From Reyranella sp. (GTDB taxonomy: Bacteria > Pseudomonadota > Alphaproteobacteria > Reyranellales > Reyranellaceae), in contig NZ_SCVC01000040.1 in NCBI RefSeq assembly GCF_004297405.1, positions 1 through 64,000 on the forward strand: a stretch of 64,000 nt of DNA, in the 5' to 3' direction. This document shows positions 1 through 9,054 of the stretch, piece after piece (the stretch's first letter is position 1; each line of letters opens with the position of its first letter). Under the pieces are notes generated by a model. The model saw nothing but the letters and a program-made list of their open reading frames with translations. It was not told the DNA's origin and searched no databases. The position numbers and the translations under genes were made by a program.

Positions 1-120
<120 letters not shown>

Positions 121-146
121 ACAACCGGCGCGACAGGGCGAATATC

Positions 147-467
147 ATGGCCATGGACAACACCAATATCCGGATCCGGCTGAAGGCCTTCGATCATCGC
201 GTGCTCGATTCATCGACCAGCGAGATCGTGAGCACGGCCAAGCGGACGGGTGCGCAGGTGCGCGGCCCCATCCCGCTGCCGACGGGAATCGAGAAGTTCA
301 CGGTCAATCGCTCGCCGCACATCGACAAGAAGTCGCGCGAGCAGTTCGAAATCCGTACGCACAAGCGCGTGCTCGATATCGTCGATCCGACGCCGCAGAC
401 CGTGGACGCGCTGATGAAGCTCGACCTCGCCTCCGGCGTGGACGTCGAGATCAAGCTCGGCGCCTAG
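147..467 (+). CDS. rpsJ: 30S ribosomal protein S10
   Basis: 106 residues, the normal size for S10. The N-terminus (NIRIRLKAFDHRVLDSS) and the loop GPIPLPTGIEKFTVNRSPH are the conserved S10 signature. S10 sits in the 30S head and, as NusE, also takes part in antitermination with NusB. The ATG at 147 is used; a second in-frame ATG at 153 would remove two residues and cannot be excluded. First gene of the S10 cluster, 31 nt before rplC. Confidence 0.98.
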   Translation: MAMDNTNIRIRLKAFDHRVLDSSTSEIVSTAKRTGAQVRGPIPLPTGIEKFTVNRSPHIDKKSREQFEIRTHKRVLDIVDPTPQTVDALMKLDLASGVDVEIKLGA

Positions 468-498
468 GCGAGCGGACAAGGGAAGAAGGAACAGGACC

Positions 499-1200
499 AT
501 GCGTTGCGGTCTCGTCACCCAGAAGGTCGGCATGACCCGCGTCTTCAATGACGCCGGGGAACATGTGCCCGTCACCGTTCTGAAGGTGGACAATCTGCAA
601 GTCGTCGCCGTCCGCTCGGAAGAGACGGACAAGTACGTCGCTGTGCAGCTCGGCTACGGTAAGGCCAAGGTGAAGAACGTGACCCAGCCGATGCGCGGTC
701 ACTTCGCCAAGGCGAAGGTCGAGCCGAAGAAGAAGCTCGTCGAGTTCCGTGTCGCCAAGGATGCAGTCCTTGAAGTCGGCGCCGAGCTGGTGCCTAGCCA
801 CTTCGTGCCGGGCCAGTTCGTCGACGTCATCGGCACGACGATCGGCCGTGGCTTCACTGGCTCGATGGTTCGCTGGAACTTCGGCGGTCTCGAAGCCAGC
901 CACGGCGTGTCGGTCTCGCACCGTAGCCATGGCTCGACCGGTAACCGCCAGGATCCCGGCCGTACGTTCCCCGGCAAGAAGATGGCCGGCCACTACGGCA
1001 GCGAGCGCGTGACTACGCAGAATCTCAAGATCGTCGCCGTCGACGACGAAAAGGGTCTGCTGCTGGTGTCCGGCGCCGTTCCCGGCCCGGCCAACGGCTA
1101 CATCATCGTCAAGGACGCGTCCAAGCGCGCCCGCCCCAAGGATGCACCGTACCCGGCCGGCCTGCGCAAGGCTGCCGAAGCGGCTGCACCGGCGGCCTGA
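499..1200 (+). CDS. rplC: 50S ribosomal protein L3
   Basis: 233 residues, the typical length for alphaproteobacterial L3. The motif GRGFTGSMVRWNFGG and the extended loop around GNRQDPGRTFPGKKMAGHYG reach toward the peptidyl transferase centre. The Gln in NRQDPG is at the position methylated by PrmB in E. coli. L3 is an early assembly protein of the 50S subunit. The C-terminus ends in an Ala/Pro-rich tail (AAEAAAPAA). A purine-rich AAGAAGGAACAGG stretch precedes the ATG. Confidence 0.98.
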   Translation: MRCGLVTQKVGMTRVFNDAGEHVPVTVLKVDNLQVVAVRSEETDKYVAVQLGYGKAKVKNVTQPMRGHFAKAKVEPKKKLVEFRVAKDAVLEVGAELVPSHFVPGQFVDVIGTTIGRGFTGSMVRWNFGGLEASHGVSVSHRSHGSTGNRQDPGRTFPGKKMAGHYGSERVTTQNLKIVAVDDEKGLLLVSGAVPGPANGYIIVKDASKRARPKDAPYPAGLRKAAEAAAPAA

Positions 1201-1217
1201 GCGGCAAGGATAGGATC

Positions 1218-1838
1218 ATGAAGATCTCCGTTAAGACCATAGAAGGCGGCAGCGCTGGCGAGCTCGATCTTGCCGACGCCGTGTTCGCCGTCCCCGTCCG
1301 CAAGGACATCCTGCAGCGTTGTGTGGTGTGGCAGTTGTCGCGCCGCCAGCAGGGCACGCACAAGACCAAGGGTCGCTCCGAGATCACGGCGACGGCCAAG
1401 AAGATGTATGCCCAGAAGGGCACCGGCCGCGCCCGTCACGGTAACGAAGCGGCGCCGCAGTTTCGTGGCGGTGGCAAGGCTTTCGGTCCGGTCGTGCGCA
1501 GCCATGCCAGCGATCTGCCGAAGAAGGTCCGCAAGCTCGCGCTGCGCACCGCGCTGTCGGCCAAGGCGGCCGAGGGCAAGCTGATCGTGGTCGATGCCGC
1601 GACGCTGGCTGAACCCAAGACGTCGAAGCTCAAGGGCCATTTCGGCGCGTTGGGCATCTCGAGCGTCCTGGTCATCGCCGGTGCCGAGGTCGACACCAAT
1701 TTCGCCCGCGCCGCGGCCAACATCGCCCACGTCGATGTGCTGCCGCAGCAGGGTGCGAACGTCTACGACATCCTGCGCCGCGACACGCTGGTGCTGACCA
1801 AGGATGCCGTAAAGCATCTCGAGGAGCGTCTGCAATGA
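1218..1838 (+). CDS. rplD: 50S ribosomal protein L4
   Basis: 206 residues. The internal loop SRRQQGTHKTKGRSE, followed by KKMYAQKGTGRARHG, is the diagnostic L4 extension that lines the exit tunnel. L4 binds 23S rRNA and in E. coli represses its own operon; whether that happens here is unknown. Its TGA overlaps the rplW ATG (ATGA, 1835-1838), which implies translational coupling. Confidence 0.98.
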   Translation: MKISVKTIEGGSAGELDLADAVFAVPVRKDILQRCVVWQLSRRQQGTHKTKGRSEITATAKKMYAQKGTGRARHGNEAAPQFRGGGKAFGPVVRSHASDLPKKVRKLALRTALSAKAAEGKLIVVDAATLAEPKTSKLKGHFGALGISSVLVIAGAEVDTNFARAAANIAHVDVLPQQGANVYDILRRDTLVLTKDAVKHLEERLQ

Positions 1839-2158
1839 GCGCCAAGCGCTATCCGGCCGAGGTCGTCTCGCGGGCGCGGATGTACGAAGTCATCCGTTCG
1901 CCGCTGATCACGGAAAAGACCACCAACGGCTCCGAGCACAGCCAGGTGACCTTCCGTGTCTCGATGGACGCCACCAAGCCCGAGATCAAGCAGGCCATCG
2001 AAGGCCTGTTCAAGGTCAAGGTGAAGGCCGTCAACACCGTGACGGTGAAGGGCAAGACGAAGGTTTTCCGTGGCCGTCCGGGCGTGCGGAGCGACTGGAA
2101 GAAGGCGATCGTCTCGCTGGTCGATGGTCACAAGATCGACGTGACCACGGGCCTGTAG
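1835..2158 (+). CDS. rplW: 50S ribosomal protein L23
   Basis: 107 residues from the ATG inside the ATGA overlap with rplD. YEVIRSPLITEKTT is the L23 N-terminal signature; the C-terminus VKGKTKVFRGRPGVRSDWKKAIV is also typical. L23 is at the tunnel exit and docks trigger factor and SRP. The 15 residues before MYEVIRS are longer than in many L23 proteins. An internal ATG at 1880 would give 92 residues, but the overlap favours the longer form. Confidence 0.96.
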   Translation: MSAKRYPAEVVSRARMYEVIRSPLITEKTTNGSEHSQVTFRVSMDATKPEIKQAIEGLFKVKVKAVNTVTVKGKTKVFRGRPGVRSDWKKAIVSLVDGHKIDVTTGL

Positions 2159-2174
2159 GACGGGGGAAGCAACA

Positions 2175-3005
2175 ATGGCTTTGAAAACATACAAGCCGAT
2201 CACGCCGTCGCTACGACAGCTGGTCATCGTCGACCGTACGGGCCTGTGGAAGGGCAAGCCGGTCAAGGAGCTGACGCGCGGTAAGAGCAACACCGGCGGA
2301 CGCAACAACCATGGCCGCATCACCAGCCATCACATGGGCGGTGGTCACAAGCGCCGCCTGCGCCTGGTCGACTTCAAGCGCCGCAAGTTCGGCGTGACGG
2401 CGACGGTCGAGCGTCTCGAGTACGACCCCAATCGGTCGGCTTTCATCGCGCTGATCAAGTACACCGACGGCGAGCTCTCCTACATCCTGGCGCCGCAGCG
2501 CCTGAAGGCGGGCGACGAGGTCGTCTCGGGCGAGCGCGTCGACATCAAGCCGGGCAACGCCATGCCGTTGGCCAACATGCCGGTCGGCACGATCGTGCAT
2601 AACGTCGAATTGAAGAAGGGCCGTGGCGGCCAGCTGGCGCGTTCCGCCGGCACCTACGCCCAGCTCGTCGGCAAGGACGCGGGCTACGCCCAGATCAAGC
2701 TGAACTCAGGTGAGCTGCGCCTGGTGCCGGGTGAGTGCCTGGCCACCGTCGGTGCCGTCTCGAACCCCGACAACCAGAACATCGTGATCGGCAAGGCTGG
2801 TCGCGCCCGTTGGCTGGGCATCCGCCCGGTCGTTCGCGGCGTCGCCATGAACCCGGTCGATCATCCGCACGGCGGCGGCGAAGGCCGTACTTCGGGTGGC
2901 CGTCATCCGGTTACGCCGTGGGGCAAGCCGACCAAGGGTAAGAAGACGCGCAAGAACAAGGCGACGGACAAGTACATCATCCGCCGCCGGCATGCGACGC
3001 GCTAG
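2175..3005 (+). CDS. rplB: 50S ribosomal protein L2
   Basis: 276 residues, full length. L2 is a primary 23S rRNA-binding protein needed for subunit association and peptidyl transfer. Both signatures are intact: GGGHKRRLRLVDFKRRKFG near the N-terminus and NPVDHPHGGGEGRTSGG near the C-terminus. The latter includes the conserved His close to the peptidyl transferase centre. A GGGGGAAGC stretch precedes the ATG; the TAG at 3003-3005 sits in the ribosome-binding site of rpsS. Confidence 0.98.
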   Translation: MALKTYKPITPSLRQLVIVDRTGLWKGKPVKELTRGKSNTGGRNNHGRITSHHMGGGHKRRLRLVDFKRRKFGVTATVERLEYDPNRSAFIALIKYTDGELSYILAPQRLKAGDEVVSGERVDIKPGNAMPLANMPVGTIVHNVELKKGRGGQLARSAGTYAQLVGKDAGYAQIKLNSGELRLVPGECLATVGAVSNPDNQNIVIGKAGRARWLGIRPVVRGVAMNPVDHPHGGGEGRTSGGRHPVTPWGKPTKGKKTRKNKATDKYIIRRRHATR

Positions 3006-3015
3006 GAGATAGACA

Positions 3016-3294
3016 GTGGCACGTTCCGTTTGGAAGGGTCCCTTCGTAGAAGGCAGCCTGATCAAGAAGGCCGAGAAGTCGCGCGGCAGCATCCGCAGCG
3101 AGGTCATCAAGACCTGGTCGCGCCGTTCGACGATCCTGCCGCAGTTCGTCGGTCTGACGTTCGGCGTCTACAACGGCAAGAAGTTCATCCCGGTGAACGT
3201 CACCGAGGAAATGGTCGGTCACAAGCTCGGCGAATTCTCGCCGACCCGCACCTTCACCGGTCATTCCGGTGACAAAAAGGTGTCGAAGGAGTAA
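3016..3294 (+). CDS. rpsS: 30S ribosomal protein S19 (GTG start)
   Basis: 92 residues beginning at GTG 3016 (ARSVWKGPFVEGSL). A TAGGAGAT Shine-Dalgarno at 3003-3010 lies just upstream. S19 forms a head complex with S13 and contacts A-site tRNA. The conserved central motif FVGLTFGVYNGKKFIPV and the end KLGEFSPTRTFTGHSGDKK are intact. GTG is the usual start for this gene in many alphaproteobacteria. rplV follows 6 nt later. Confidence 0.97.
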   Translation: MARSVWKGPFVEGSLIKKAEKSRGSIRSEVIKTWSRRSTILPQFVGLTFGVYNGKKFIPVNVTEEMVGHKLGEFSPTRTFTGHSGDKKVSKE

Positions 3295-3300
3295 CGCGCG

Positions 3301-3686
3301 ATGAGCAAGCCATCCGCTCCCCGCCGCGAGGCGGACAACGAGGCCAAGGCCGTGCTGCGCTCCGTGCGCATCAGCCCGCGCAAGCTCGACCTCGTGGCCG
3401 CCACGATCCGCGGCAAGAAGGCCGCGACCGCGGTCAATGAACTCACCTTCTCGAAGAAGCGCATTGCGCTCGACGTGAAGAAGGCTCTGAATTCGGCCAT
3501 CGCCAACGCCGAGAACAACCACAACCTCGACGTCGATCGCCTGATCGTTGCCGAGGCGTCGGTCGGCAAGGGCCTGGTCATGAAGCGCTTCCAGACGCGT
3601 GGCCGCGGCCGCGCGGCCGGTATCGTCAAGCCGTTCGCTCATCTCACCATCGTGGTGCGCGAGCGCGCCGAGGCGGAGGACAAGTA

Positions 3687-3687
<1 letters not shown>
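3301..3687 (+). CDS. rplV: 50S ribosomal protein L22
   Basis: 128 residues. The core VLRSVRISPRKLDLVAATIRG and the beta-hairpin region MKRFQTRGRGRAAGIVKP, which lines the polypeptide exit tunnel and is the site of macrolide-resistance changes, are intact. The N-terminus has a short hydrophilic extension (about 17 residues, SKPSAPRREADNEAKA) ahead of the core. The stop TAA shares its last base with the rpsC ATG (3687), so the two genes are probably translationally coupled. Confidence 0.97.
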
Positions 3688-4406
<719 letters not shown>

Positions 4407-4412
4407 GTCATC

Positions 4413-4826
4413 ATGCTGCAACCCAAGCGCACCAAGTACCGCAAGGCGTTCAAGGGCCGCATCCACGGCGCGGCCAAGGGCGGCTTCAATCTCGACTTCG
4501 GCTCCTTTGGGCTGAAGGCGATGGAGCCGGATCGCCTGACCGCACGCCAGATCGAGGCGGCCCGCCGTGCCATCACGCGTCACATGAAGCGTGCCGGCCG
4601 TGTATGGATCCGCGTGTTCCCCGACGTTCCGGTGTCGAAGAAGCCGGCCGAAGTCCGCATGGGCTCTGGCAAGGGCGCACCTGAATTCTGGGCGGCGCGC
4701 GTCAAGCCGGGTCGCGTTCTGTTCGAGCTCGAAGGCGTATCGGCGACGGTGGCTCGCGAAGCCCTGGCGCTCGCCGCTGCCAAGCTGCCGATCAAGACGC
4801 GCTTCGTTGCGCGCGTCGGCGCCTAG
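4413..4826 (+). CDS. rplP: 50S ribosomal protein L16
   Basis: 137 residues, the standard size. MLQPKRTKYRKAFKGRIHG and the C-terminal region RVFPDVPVSKKPAEVRMGSG are L16 signatures. L16 sits near the A site and 5S rRNA and is added late in assembly. In E. coli an Arg in the PAEVRMG segment is hydroxylated by YcfD; the equivalent Arg is present here, but I see no such enzyme in this window. Confidence 0.98.
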   Translation: MLQPKRTKYRKAFKGRIHGAAKGGFNLDFGSFGLKAMEPDRLTARQIEAARRAITRHMKRAGRVWIRVFPDVPVSKKPAEVRMGSGKGAPEFWAARVKPGRVLFELEGVSATVAREALALAAAKLPIKTRFVARVGA

Positions 4827-4843
4827 GGACGAGGGAGACTGAC

Positions 4844-5035
4844 ATGAAGGCCAGCGATCTGCGCCCCAAGACCAAGGACGAGCTCAAGAACGAGCTCGGC
4901 AACCTGCGTAAGGAAGCGTTCAACCTGCGCTTCCAGAAGGCAGGCGGCCAGCTTCAGAAGACTGCCCGCGCGCGCCAGGTGCGCCGCGACATCGCTCGCA
5001 TCAAGACGGTGCAGGGCGAGAAGGCCGCGGGTTAA
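4844..5035 (+). CDS. rpmC: 50S ribosomal protein L29
   Basis: 63 residues, two-helix protein at the tunnel exit next to L23. The segment LKNELGNLRKEAFNLRFQKA followed by RQVRRDIARIKTV is the family signature. ATG 4844 is preceded by a GAGGGAGA ribosome-binding site. It lies in the conserved order rplP-rpmC-rpsQ, 10 nt before rpsQ. Confidence 0.97.
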   Translation: MKASDLRPKTKDELKNELGNLRKEAFNLRFQKAGGQLQKTARARQVRRDIARIKTVQGEKAAG

Positions 5036-5045
5036 GGAGTCGTAA

Positions 5046-5294
5046 ATGCCGAAGCGAATTCTCGAAGGCGTCGTCGTCAGCGACAAGATGGACAAGACCA
5101 TCGTCGTCAAGGTCGAACGGCGCGTTCAGCACCCGATCTACAAGAAGTTCATCCGTAGGTCGAAGAAGTATCACGCGCACGACGAAGCCAATGCCTTCAA
5201 GGGCAAGATCGGTGAGATCGTGCGTATCCGCGAGTGCCGCCCGCTGTCCAAGACCAAGAGCTGGGAAGTTCTGGTCGAAGGCGCGAAGGCTTAA
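5046..5294 (+). CDS. rpsQ: 30S ribosomal protein S17
   Basis: 82 residues. MPKRILEGVVVSDKMDKTIV, ERRVQHPIYKKFIRRSKKYHAHDE and the end IRECRPLSKTKSWEVLV fit the OB-fold S17 family. S17 is a primary binder of 16S rRNA helix 11. An AAGGAGT ribosome-binding site lies just upstream. Confidence 0.98.
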   Translation: MPKRILEGVVVSDKMDKTIVVKVERRVQHPIYKKFIRRSKKYHAHDEANAFKGKIGEIVRIRECRPLSKTKSWEVLVEGAKA

Positions 5295-5312
5295 GCGGTC
5301 GGAGCAAAAGTC

Positions 5313-5681
5313 ATGATTCAGATGCGAACCAACCTCGAGGTCGCCGACAATTCAGGCGCCCGTCGAGTCCAGTGCATCAAGGTGCTGGGCGGCTCCCGCC
5401 GCAAATATGCGAGTGTCGGCGACGTCATCGTCGTGTCGATCAAGGAAGCCATTCCACGCGGCCGCGTGAAGAAGGGCGAGGTCCATCGCGCCGTCGTCGT
5501 GCGCACCTCGTTCCCGCTGCGCCGCGTCGATGGCAGTGCGATCCGCTTCGATCGCAACGCCGCGGTCCTGATCAGCAAGCAGGACGAGCCGATCGGCACC
5601 CGTATCTTCGGACCGGTCACGCGCGAACTGCGGGCCAAGAAGTTCATGAAGATCATCTCGCTCGCGCCGGAGGTGCTCTAA
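5313..5681 (+). CDS. rplN: 50S ribosomal protein L14
   Basis: 122 residues, exactly the canonical length. MIQMRTNLEVADNSGARRV, then RGRVKKGEVHRAVVVRT and the end RELRAKKFMKIISLAPEVL are highly conserved. L14 sits at the subunit interface and is the docking site for the silencing factor RsfS. It is 3 nt before rplX. Confidence 0.98.
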   Translation: MIQMRTNLEVADNSGARRVQCIKVLGGSRRKYASVGDVIVVSIKEAIPRGRVKKGEVHRAVVVRTSFPLRRVDGSAIRFDRNAAVLISKQDEPIGTRIFGPVTRELRAKKFMKIISLAPEVL

Positions 5682-5684
5682 GCC

Positions 5685-6008
5685 ATGGCCAACAAGCTCA
5701 AGATCCGGAAGGGTGACCGCGTCAAGGTCATCACTGGCCGCAGCAAGGGCAAGGTGGGCGATGTCCTGCGCGTGCTGCCCGAGGAAAACCGCGTCGTGGT
5801 GTCGGGCGTGAACGTCATCAAGCGCCACACCAAGCCGAGCCGGGCCGAGTCCGGCGGCATCATCGAGCGCGAAGCTGCAATCCACGTTTCGAACGTGGCC
5901 CTGCTCGATCCGAAGTCCGACAAGCCGACGAAGGTCGGTTTCAAGTTCCTGGAAGATGGCCGTAAGGTGCGCTTTGCGCGCGCCTCCGGCGAGACCATAG
6001 ACCGGTAG
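5685..6008 (+). CDS. rplX: 50S ribosomal protein L24
   Basis: 107 residues. KIRKGDRVKVITGRSKGKVG is the KOW motif that defines L24. L24 is one of the two assembly initiators of the 50S subunit and binds the 5' end of 23S rRNA. The segment VNVIKRHTKPSRAESGGIIEREAAIHVSNVAL (in part) is also typical. It is followed after 11 nt by rplE. Confidence 0.98.
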   Translation: MANKLKIRKGDRVKVITGRSKGKVGDVLRVLPEENRVVVSGVNVIKRHTKPSRAESGGIIEREAAIHVSNVALLDPKSDKPTKVGFKFLEDGRKVRFARASGETIDR

Positions 6009-6019
6009 GAGACGGGTCA

Positions 6020-6562
6020 ATGCCCGCGCGACTGCAAGAACGATACAGAGAGACGATCCGTGAGGCCCTCACGAAGGAGTTCGCTTACAAGAACGCCTTC
6101 GAAGTGCCGAAACTCGACAAGATCGTGATCAACATGGGCGTCGGCGAGGCGGTCAACGACCGCAAGGCCGTCGATGGCGCCGTAGCCGACCTGACGGCGA
6201 TCACCGGCCAGAAGCCGGTCGTCACCAAGTCGCGCATCTCGATCGCGACCTTCAAGCTTCGCGAAGGCATGGCGATCGGCGCCAAGGTCACCCTGCGCCG
6301 CGATCGCATGTACGAGTTCGTCGACCGCCTGGTGAACATCGCGCTGCCGCGCGTCCGCGACTTCCGCGGGCTGAACGGCAAGTCGTTCGACGGCCGCGGC
6401 AACTTCGCAATGGGTCTCAAGGAACAGATCGTGTTCCCCGAGATCGAGTACGACAAGGTCGACATGGTCCGAGGCATGGACATCATCATCTGCACGACGG
6501 CGAAGACGGACGCGGAAGCCAAGGCGCTTCTCCGCGGTTTCGACTTCCCCTTCGTGAACTGA
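6020..6562 (+). CDS. rplE: 50S ribosomal protein L5
   Basis: 180 residues. VPKLDKIVINMGVGEAVNDR and TKSRISIATFKLREGMAIGAKVTLR (in part) are the L5 signatures, and the C-terminus ALLRGFDFPFVN is complete. L5 binds 5S rRNA in the central protuberance. A TAGGAGACGGGTCA ribosome-binding site precedes the ATG. Neighbours rplX and rpsN are in the standard spc order. Confidence 0.98.
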   Translation: MPARLQERYRETIREALTKEFAYKNAFEVPKLDKIVINMGVGEAVNDRKAVDGAVADLTAITGQKPVVTKSRISIATFKLREGMAIGAKVTLRRDRMYEFVDRLVNIALPRVRDFRGLNGKSFDGRGNFAMGLKEQIVFPEIEYDKVDMVRGMDIIICTTAKTDAEAKALLRGFDFPFVN

Positions 6563-6576
6563 GGCCGGAGAAGAAA

Positions 6577-6882
6577 ATGGCCAAGACGAGTTCAGTCGAG
6601 AAGAACAACCGGCGCGCCAAGATGGCGAAGCAGTACGCCGCCAAGCGCGCCAAACTCAAGGCGATGGCGGTCGACGACAAGCTGACGCCGGAAGAGCGGT
6701 TCGGGGCGCGCCTCAAGCTCGCCAAGCTGCCGCGCAACTCTTCGCCGACGCGCATTCGCAATCGGTGCGAGCTCACGGGTCGTCCGCGGGCCGTGTACCG
6801 CAAGTTCAAGCTGTCGCGCCTTGCGCTGCGTCAGCTCGCCTCGCTGGGCGCTCTGCCCGGCGTCGTGAAGTCGAGCTGGTAA
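6577..6882 (+). CDS. rpsN: 30S ribosomal protein S14 (zinc-free long type)
   Basis: 101 residues. This is the long S14 form: the core NRCELTGRPRAVYRKFKLSR carries a single Cys rather than the two CxxC pairs of the short zinc type. That is the form usual in proteobacteria. S14 completes the 30S head. The preceding GCCGGAGAAGAAA is a good ribosome-binding site. Confidence 0.98.
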   Translation: MAKTSSVEKNNRRAKMAKQYAAKRAKLKAMAVDDKLTPEERFGARLKLAKLPRNSSPTRIRNRCELTGRPRAVYRKFKLSRLALRQLASLGALPGVVKSSW

Positions 6883-6898
6883 CGGGGGCCGTAGACCT

Positions 6899-7297
6899 AT
6901 GGCAATGACAGATCCCGTCGGCGATTTGCTGACCCGCATCCGCAACGGCCAGTCGGCGCGCCTCGACAGCGTGACCGTCCCGGCCTCGCGCTTGCGGTCG
7001 AGTGTGCTCGATGTGCTCCAGCGCGAGGGCTATATCCGCGGCTGGTTCGAAGAAGAACTGCGGCCCGGCGTGAAGGAGCTTCGCGTCGAGCTGAAGTATG
7101 ACAACGGTCGTCCGGTCATCAAGGAGATCAAGCGCGTCTCCACCCCGGGCCGTCGTGTCTACTCGAAGATCCGCGAGCTGCCGCGTCACTTCAACGGGCT
7201 CGGCATCTCGATCCTCTCCACGCCGCGTGGCGTCATGTCCGACGCCGAAGCGCGCGCTGCCAATGTTGGCGGCGAAGTTATCTGCAAGGTGTTCTAG
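6899..7297 (+). CDS. rpsH: 30S ribosomal protein S8
   Basis: 132 residues. MTDPVGDLLTRIRNGQSAR at the start and GISILSTPRGVMSDAEARA near the end are diagnostic. S8 binds 16S rRNA helix 21 and in E. coli represses the spc operon by binding the rplE leader; no equivalent site was verified here. Start could be ATG 6899 or ATG 6905 (second Met). It is 2 nt before rplF. Confidence 0.98.
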   Translation: MAMTDPVGDLLTRIRNGQSARLDSVTVPASRLRSSVLDVLQREGYIRGWFEEELRPGVKELRVELKYDNGRPVIKEIKRVSTPGRRVYSKIRELPRHFNGLGISILSTPRGVMSDAEARAANVGGEVICKVF

Positions 7298-7299
7298 CC

Positions 7300-7833
7300 A
7301 TGTCGCGCGTCGGCAAAAATCCGGTTCCGATTCCGGCCGGGGTCACCATCGACCTCAAGGGCCAGCATCTCAAGGCCAAGGGCAAGCGGGGCGAGCTGCA
7401 GTTCACGGTGCACGACGACGTGTCGATCGCCCGCGAAGGTGATGCACTCGTCTTCAAGCCGCGCACCGAGAGCCGTCGCGCCCGCATGCAGTGGGGCACG
7501 GCGCGTAACATGGTGAGCAACGTCGTCCGTGGCGTGTCTGATGGCTTCACGATCAACCTCGAGATCAACGGCGTCGGTTATCGCGCCCAGGCCGATGCCA
7601 AGATGCTGAAGATGCAGCTCGGCTTCAGCCATGACGTCGAGATTCCCATTCCGGCCGGCATCCAGATCAAGGCGTTGAAGCCGACCGAGATCGAGATCAG
7701 CGGCGCTGACCGTCAGCGGGTCGGCCAGATTGCGGCCGAGATCCGCAGCCTGCGTCCGCCCGAGCCCTATAAGGGCAAGGGCATCAAGTACTCGACCGAG
7801 ACGATTCGGCGCAAAGAAGGCAAGAAGAAGTAA
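7300..7833 (+). CDS. rplF: 50S ribosomal protein L6
   Basis: 177 residues with the two L6 alpha-beta repeats. MSRVGKNPVPIPAGV at the N-terminus and the C-terminal signature PPEPYKGKGIKYSTETIRRK identify it. L6 lies near the GTPase-associated region and is needed for late 50S assembly. Starts at ATG 7300, two bases after the rpsH stop. Confidence 0.98.
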   Translation: MSRVGKNPVPIPAGVTIDLKGQHLKAKGKRGELQFTVHDDVSIAREGDALVFKPRTESRRARMQWGTARNMVSNVVRGVSDGFTINLEINGVGYRAQADAKMLKMQLGFSHDVEIPIPAGIQIKALKPTEIEISGADRQRVGQIAAEIRSLRPPEPYKGKGIKYSTETIRRKEGKKK

Positions 7834-7847
7834 AGGCGAGATCCATC

Positions 7848-8210
7848 ATGTCCGATCGCAACGCTCTTTTCGCCCGCCGTCAGCGGCGCACGCGCTACGC
7901 GCTGCGCCAGGCTGGCGGTGGTCGCCCGCGCCTCAGCGTGTTCCGCTCGGGCAAGCACATCTATGCCCAGGTCATCGACGACCGTAAGGGCCTGACCCTG
8001 GCTGCCGCCTCGTCGCTCGACAAGGACGTCAAGGGCAAGATCAAGACCGGCGCTGACAAGGGCGCGGCTGCCGAAGTCGGCAAGCTGATCGCCCAGCGCG
8101 CCATCGCGGCCGGCGTCAAGGAAGTCGTCTTCGACCGTGGCGGCTACATCTATCACGGCCGCGTGGAAGCGCTGGCCAATGCCGCCCGTGAGGGCGGCCT
8201 GTCGTTCTGA
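7848..8210 (+). CDS. rplR: 50S ribosomal protein L18
   Basis: 120 residues. The N-terminal RRQRRTRYALRQAGGGRPRLSV (in part), SGKHIYAQVIDD and the C-terminal VVFDRGGYIYHGRVEALANA define L18. It binds 5S rRNA together with L5. Standard spc-operon position between rplF and rpsE. Confidence 0.98.
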   Translation: MSDRNALFARRQRRTRYALRQAGGGRPRLSVFRSGKHIYAQVIDDRKGLTLAAASSLDKDVKGKIKTGADKGAAAEVGKLIAQRAIAAGVKEVVFDRGGYIYHGRVEALANAAREGGLSF

Positions 8211-8226
8211 TCGGGAGTTAGTGCAC

Positions 8227-8817
8227 ATGGCTCGTTCACCCGGTGGTTCCGGCCGTTCCCCGCGCGAGCGCGAGAGGGGCCGCGATCGCGATCGCGACGA
8301 GGAAAACGAACTGACCGACAAGCTGGTCACCATCAATCGCGTTGCGAAGGTGGTGAAGGGCGGCCGGCGCTTCGCCTTTGCAGCGATTGTCGTCGTCGGC
8401 GACCAGCGCGGCCGCGTCGGCCACGGCGCCGGCAAGGCGCGTGAGGTTCCCGAGGCGATCCGCAAGGCTACCGAAGCTGCCAAGCGCGGGCTGATCCGCG
8501 TGCCGCTGCGCGACGGTCGCACGCTGCATCACGACGTGCGCGGCCGCTTCGGCGCTGGCAAGGTGACGCTGCGGGCTGCCCCGGCCGGTACCGGCATCAT
8601 CGCGGGTGGCCCGATGCGCGCCATCTTCGAAACGCTGGGCATCAAGGACATCGTCGCCAAGTCGGTCGGCACGTCCAACCCGCACAACATGATCAAGGCG
8701 ACCTTCAAGGCGCTCGAGCAGCTCAACTCGCCGCGCATGGTGGCGACCCGCCGCGGCAAGAAGGTCGGTGACCTGCTCGGCCGTCGTGAGGATGCCGTCG
8801 CCGAAGCGGCCGCTTAA
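8227..8817 (+). CDS. rpsE: 30S ribosomal protein S5
   Basis: 196 residues from ATG 8227, chosen because GGGAG lies about 10 nt upstream and the frame before it would cross into rplR. The core LTDKLVTINRVAKVVKGGRR and the C-terminal domain (RAAPAGTGIIAGGPMRAIFE, then SVGTSNPHNMIKATFKAL) are intact. S5 acts in decoding fidelity near the mRNA entry channel. The first about 25 residues (GRSPRERERGRDRDRDEENE) form an unusually Arg/Asp/Glu-rich tail ahead of the conserved core. Confidence 0.98.
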   Translation: MARSPGGSGRSPRERERGRDRDRDEENELTDKLVTINRVAKVVKGGRRFAFAAIVVVGDQRGRVGHGAGKAREVPEAIRKATEAAKRGLIRVPLRDGRTLHHDVRGRFGAGKVTLRAAPAGTGIIAGGPMRAIFETLGIKDIVAKSVGTSNPHNMIKATFKALEQLNSPRMVATRRGKKVGDLLGRREDAVAEAAA

Positions 8818-8828
8818 GGAGCCGGACA

Positions 8829-9023
8829 ATGGCCGAAGGCAAGAAGATCAAGATCACCCAGACCGGTAGCCACATTGGACGTACCGAAGATCAGCGCGCG
8901 ACGCTGATCGGCCTGGGCCTGAACAAGCGCCATCGCAGCCGCGAGCTCGTGGATACGCCCGAGGTGCGCGGCATGATCAACAAGGTGCAGCACCTGGTGC
9001 GCATCGACGAGGAAACGCGCTGA
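8829..9023 (+). CDS. rpmD: 50S ribosomal protein L30
   Basis: 64 residues. KITQTGSHIGRTEDQRATL and LGLNKRHRSRELVDTPEVRG are typical of L30. It is small, peripheral and absent from some bacterial lineages. AAGGAG lies at 8816-8821, just upstream of ATG 8829. Fits the order rpsE-rpmD-rplO. Confidence 0.97.
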   Translation: MAEGKKIKITQTGSHIGRTEDQRATLIGLGLNKRHRSRELVDTPEVRGMINKVQHLVRIDEETR

Positions 9024-9054
9024 GCGGCAAGCTTCGGCGCGGAGGTAGAGAACG

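Noticed and set aside
3011..3294. Possible frameshift in rpsS, because no ATG is present
   Set aside because: GTG 3016 has an excellent ribosome-binding site and the protein is complete; GTG is a normal start here.
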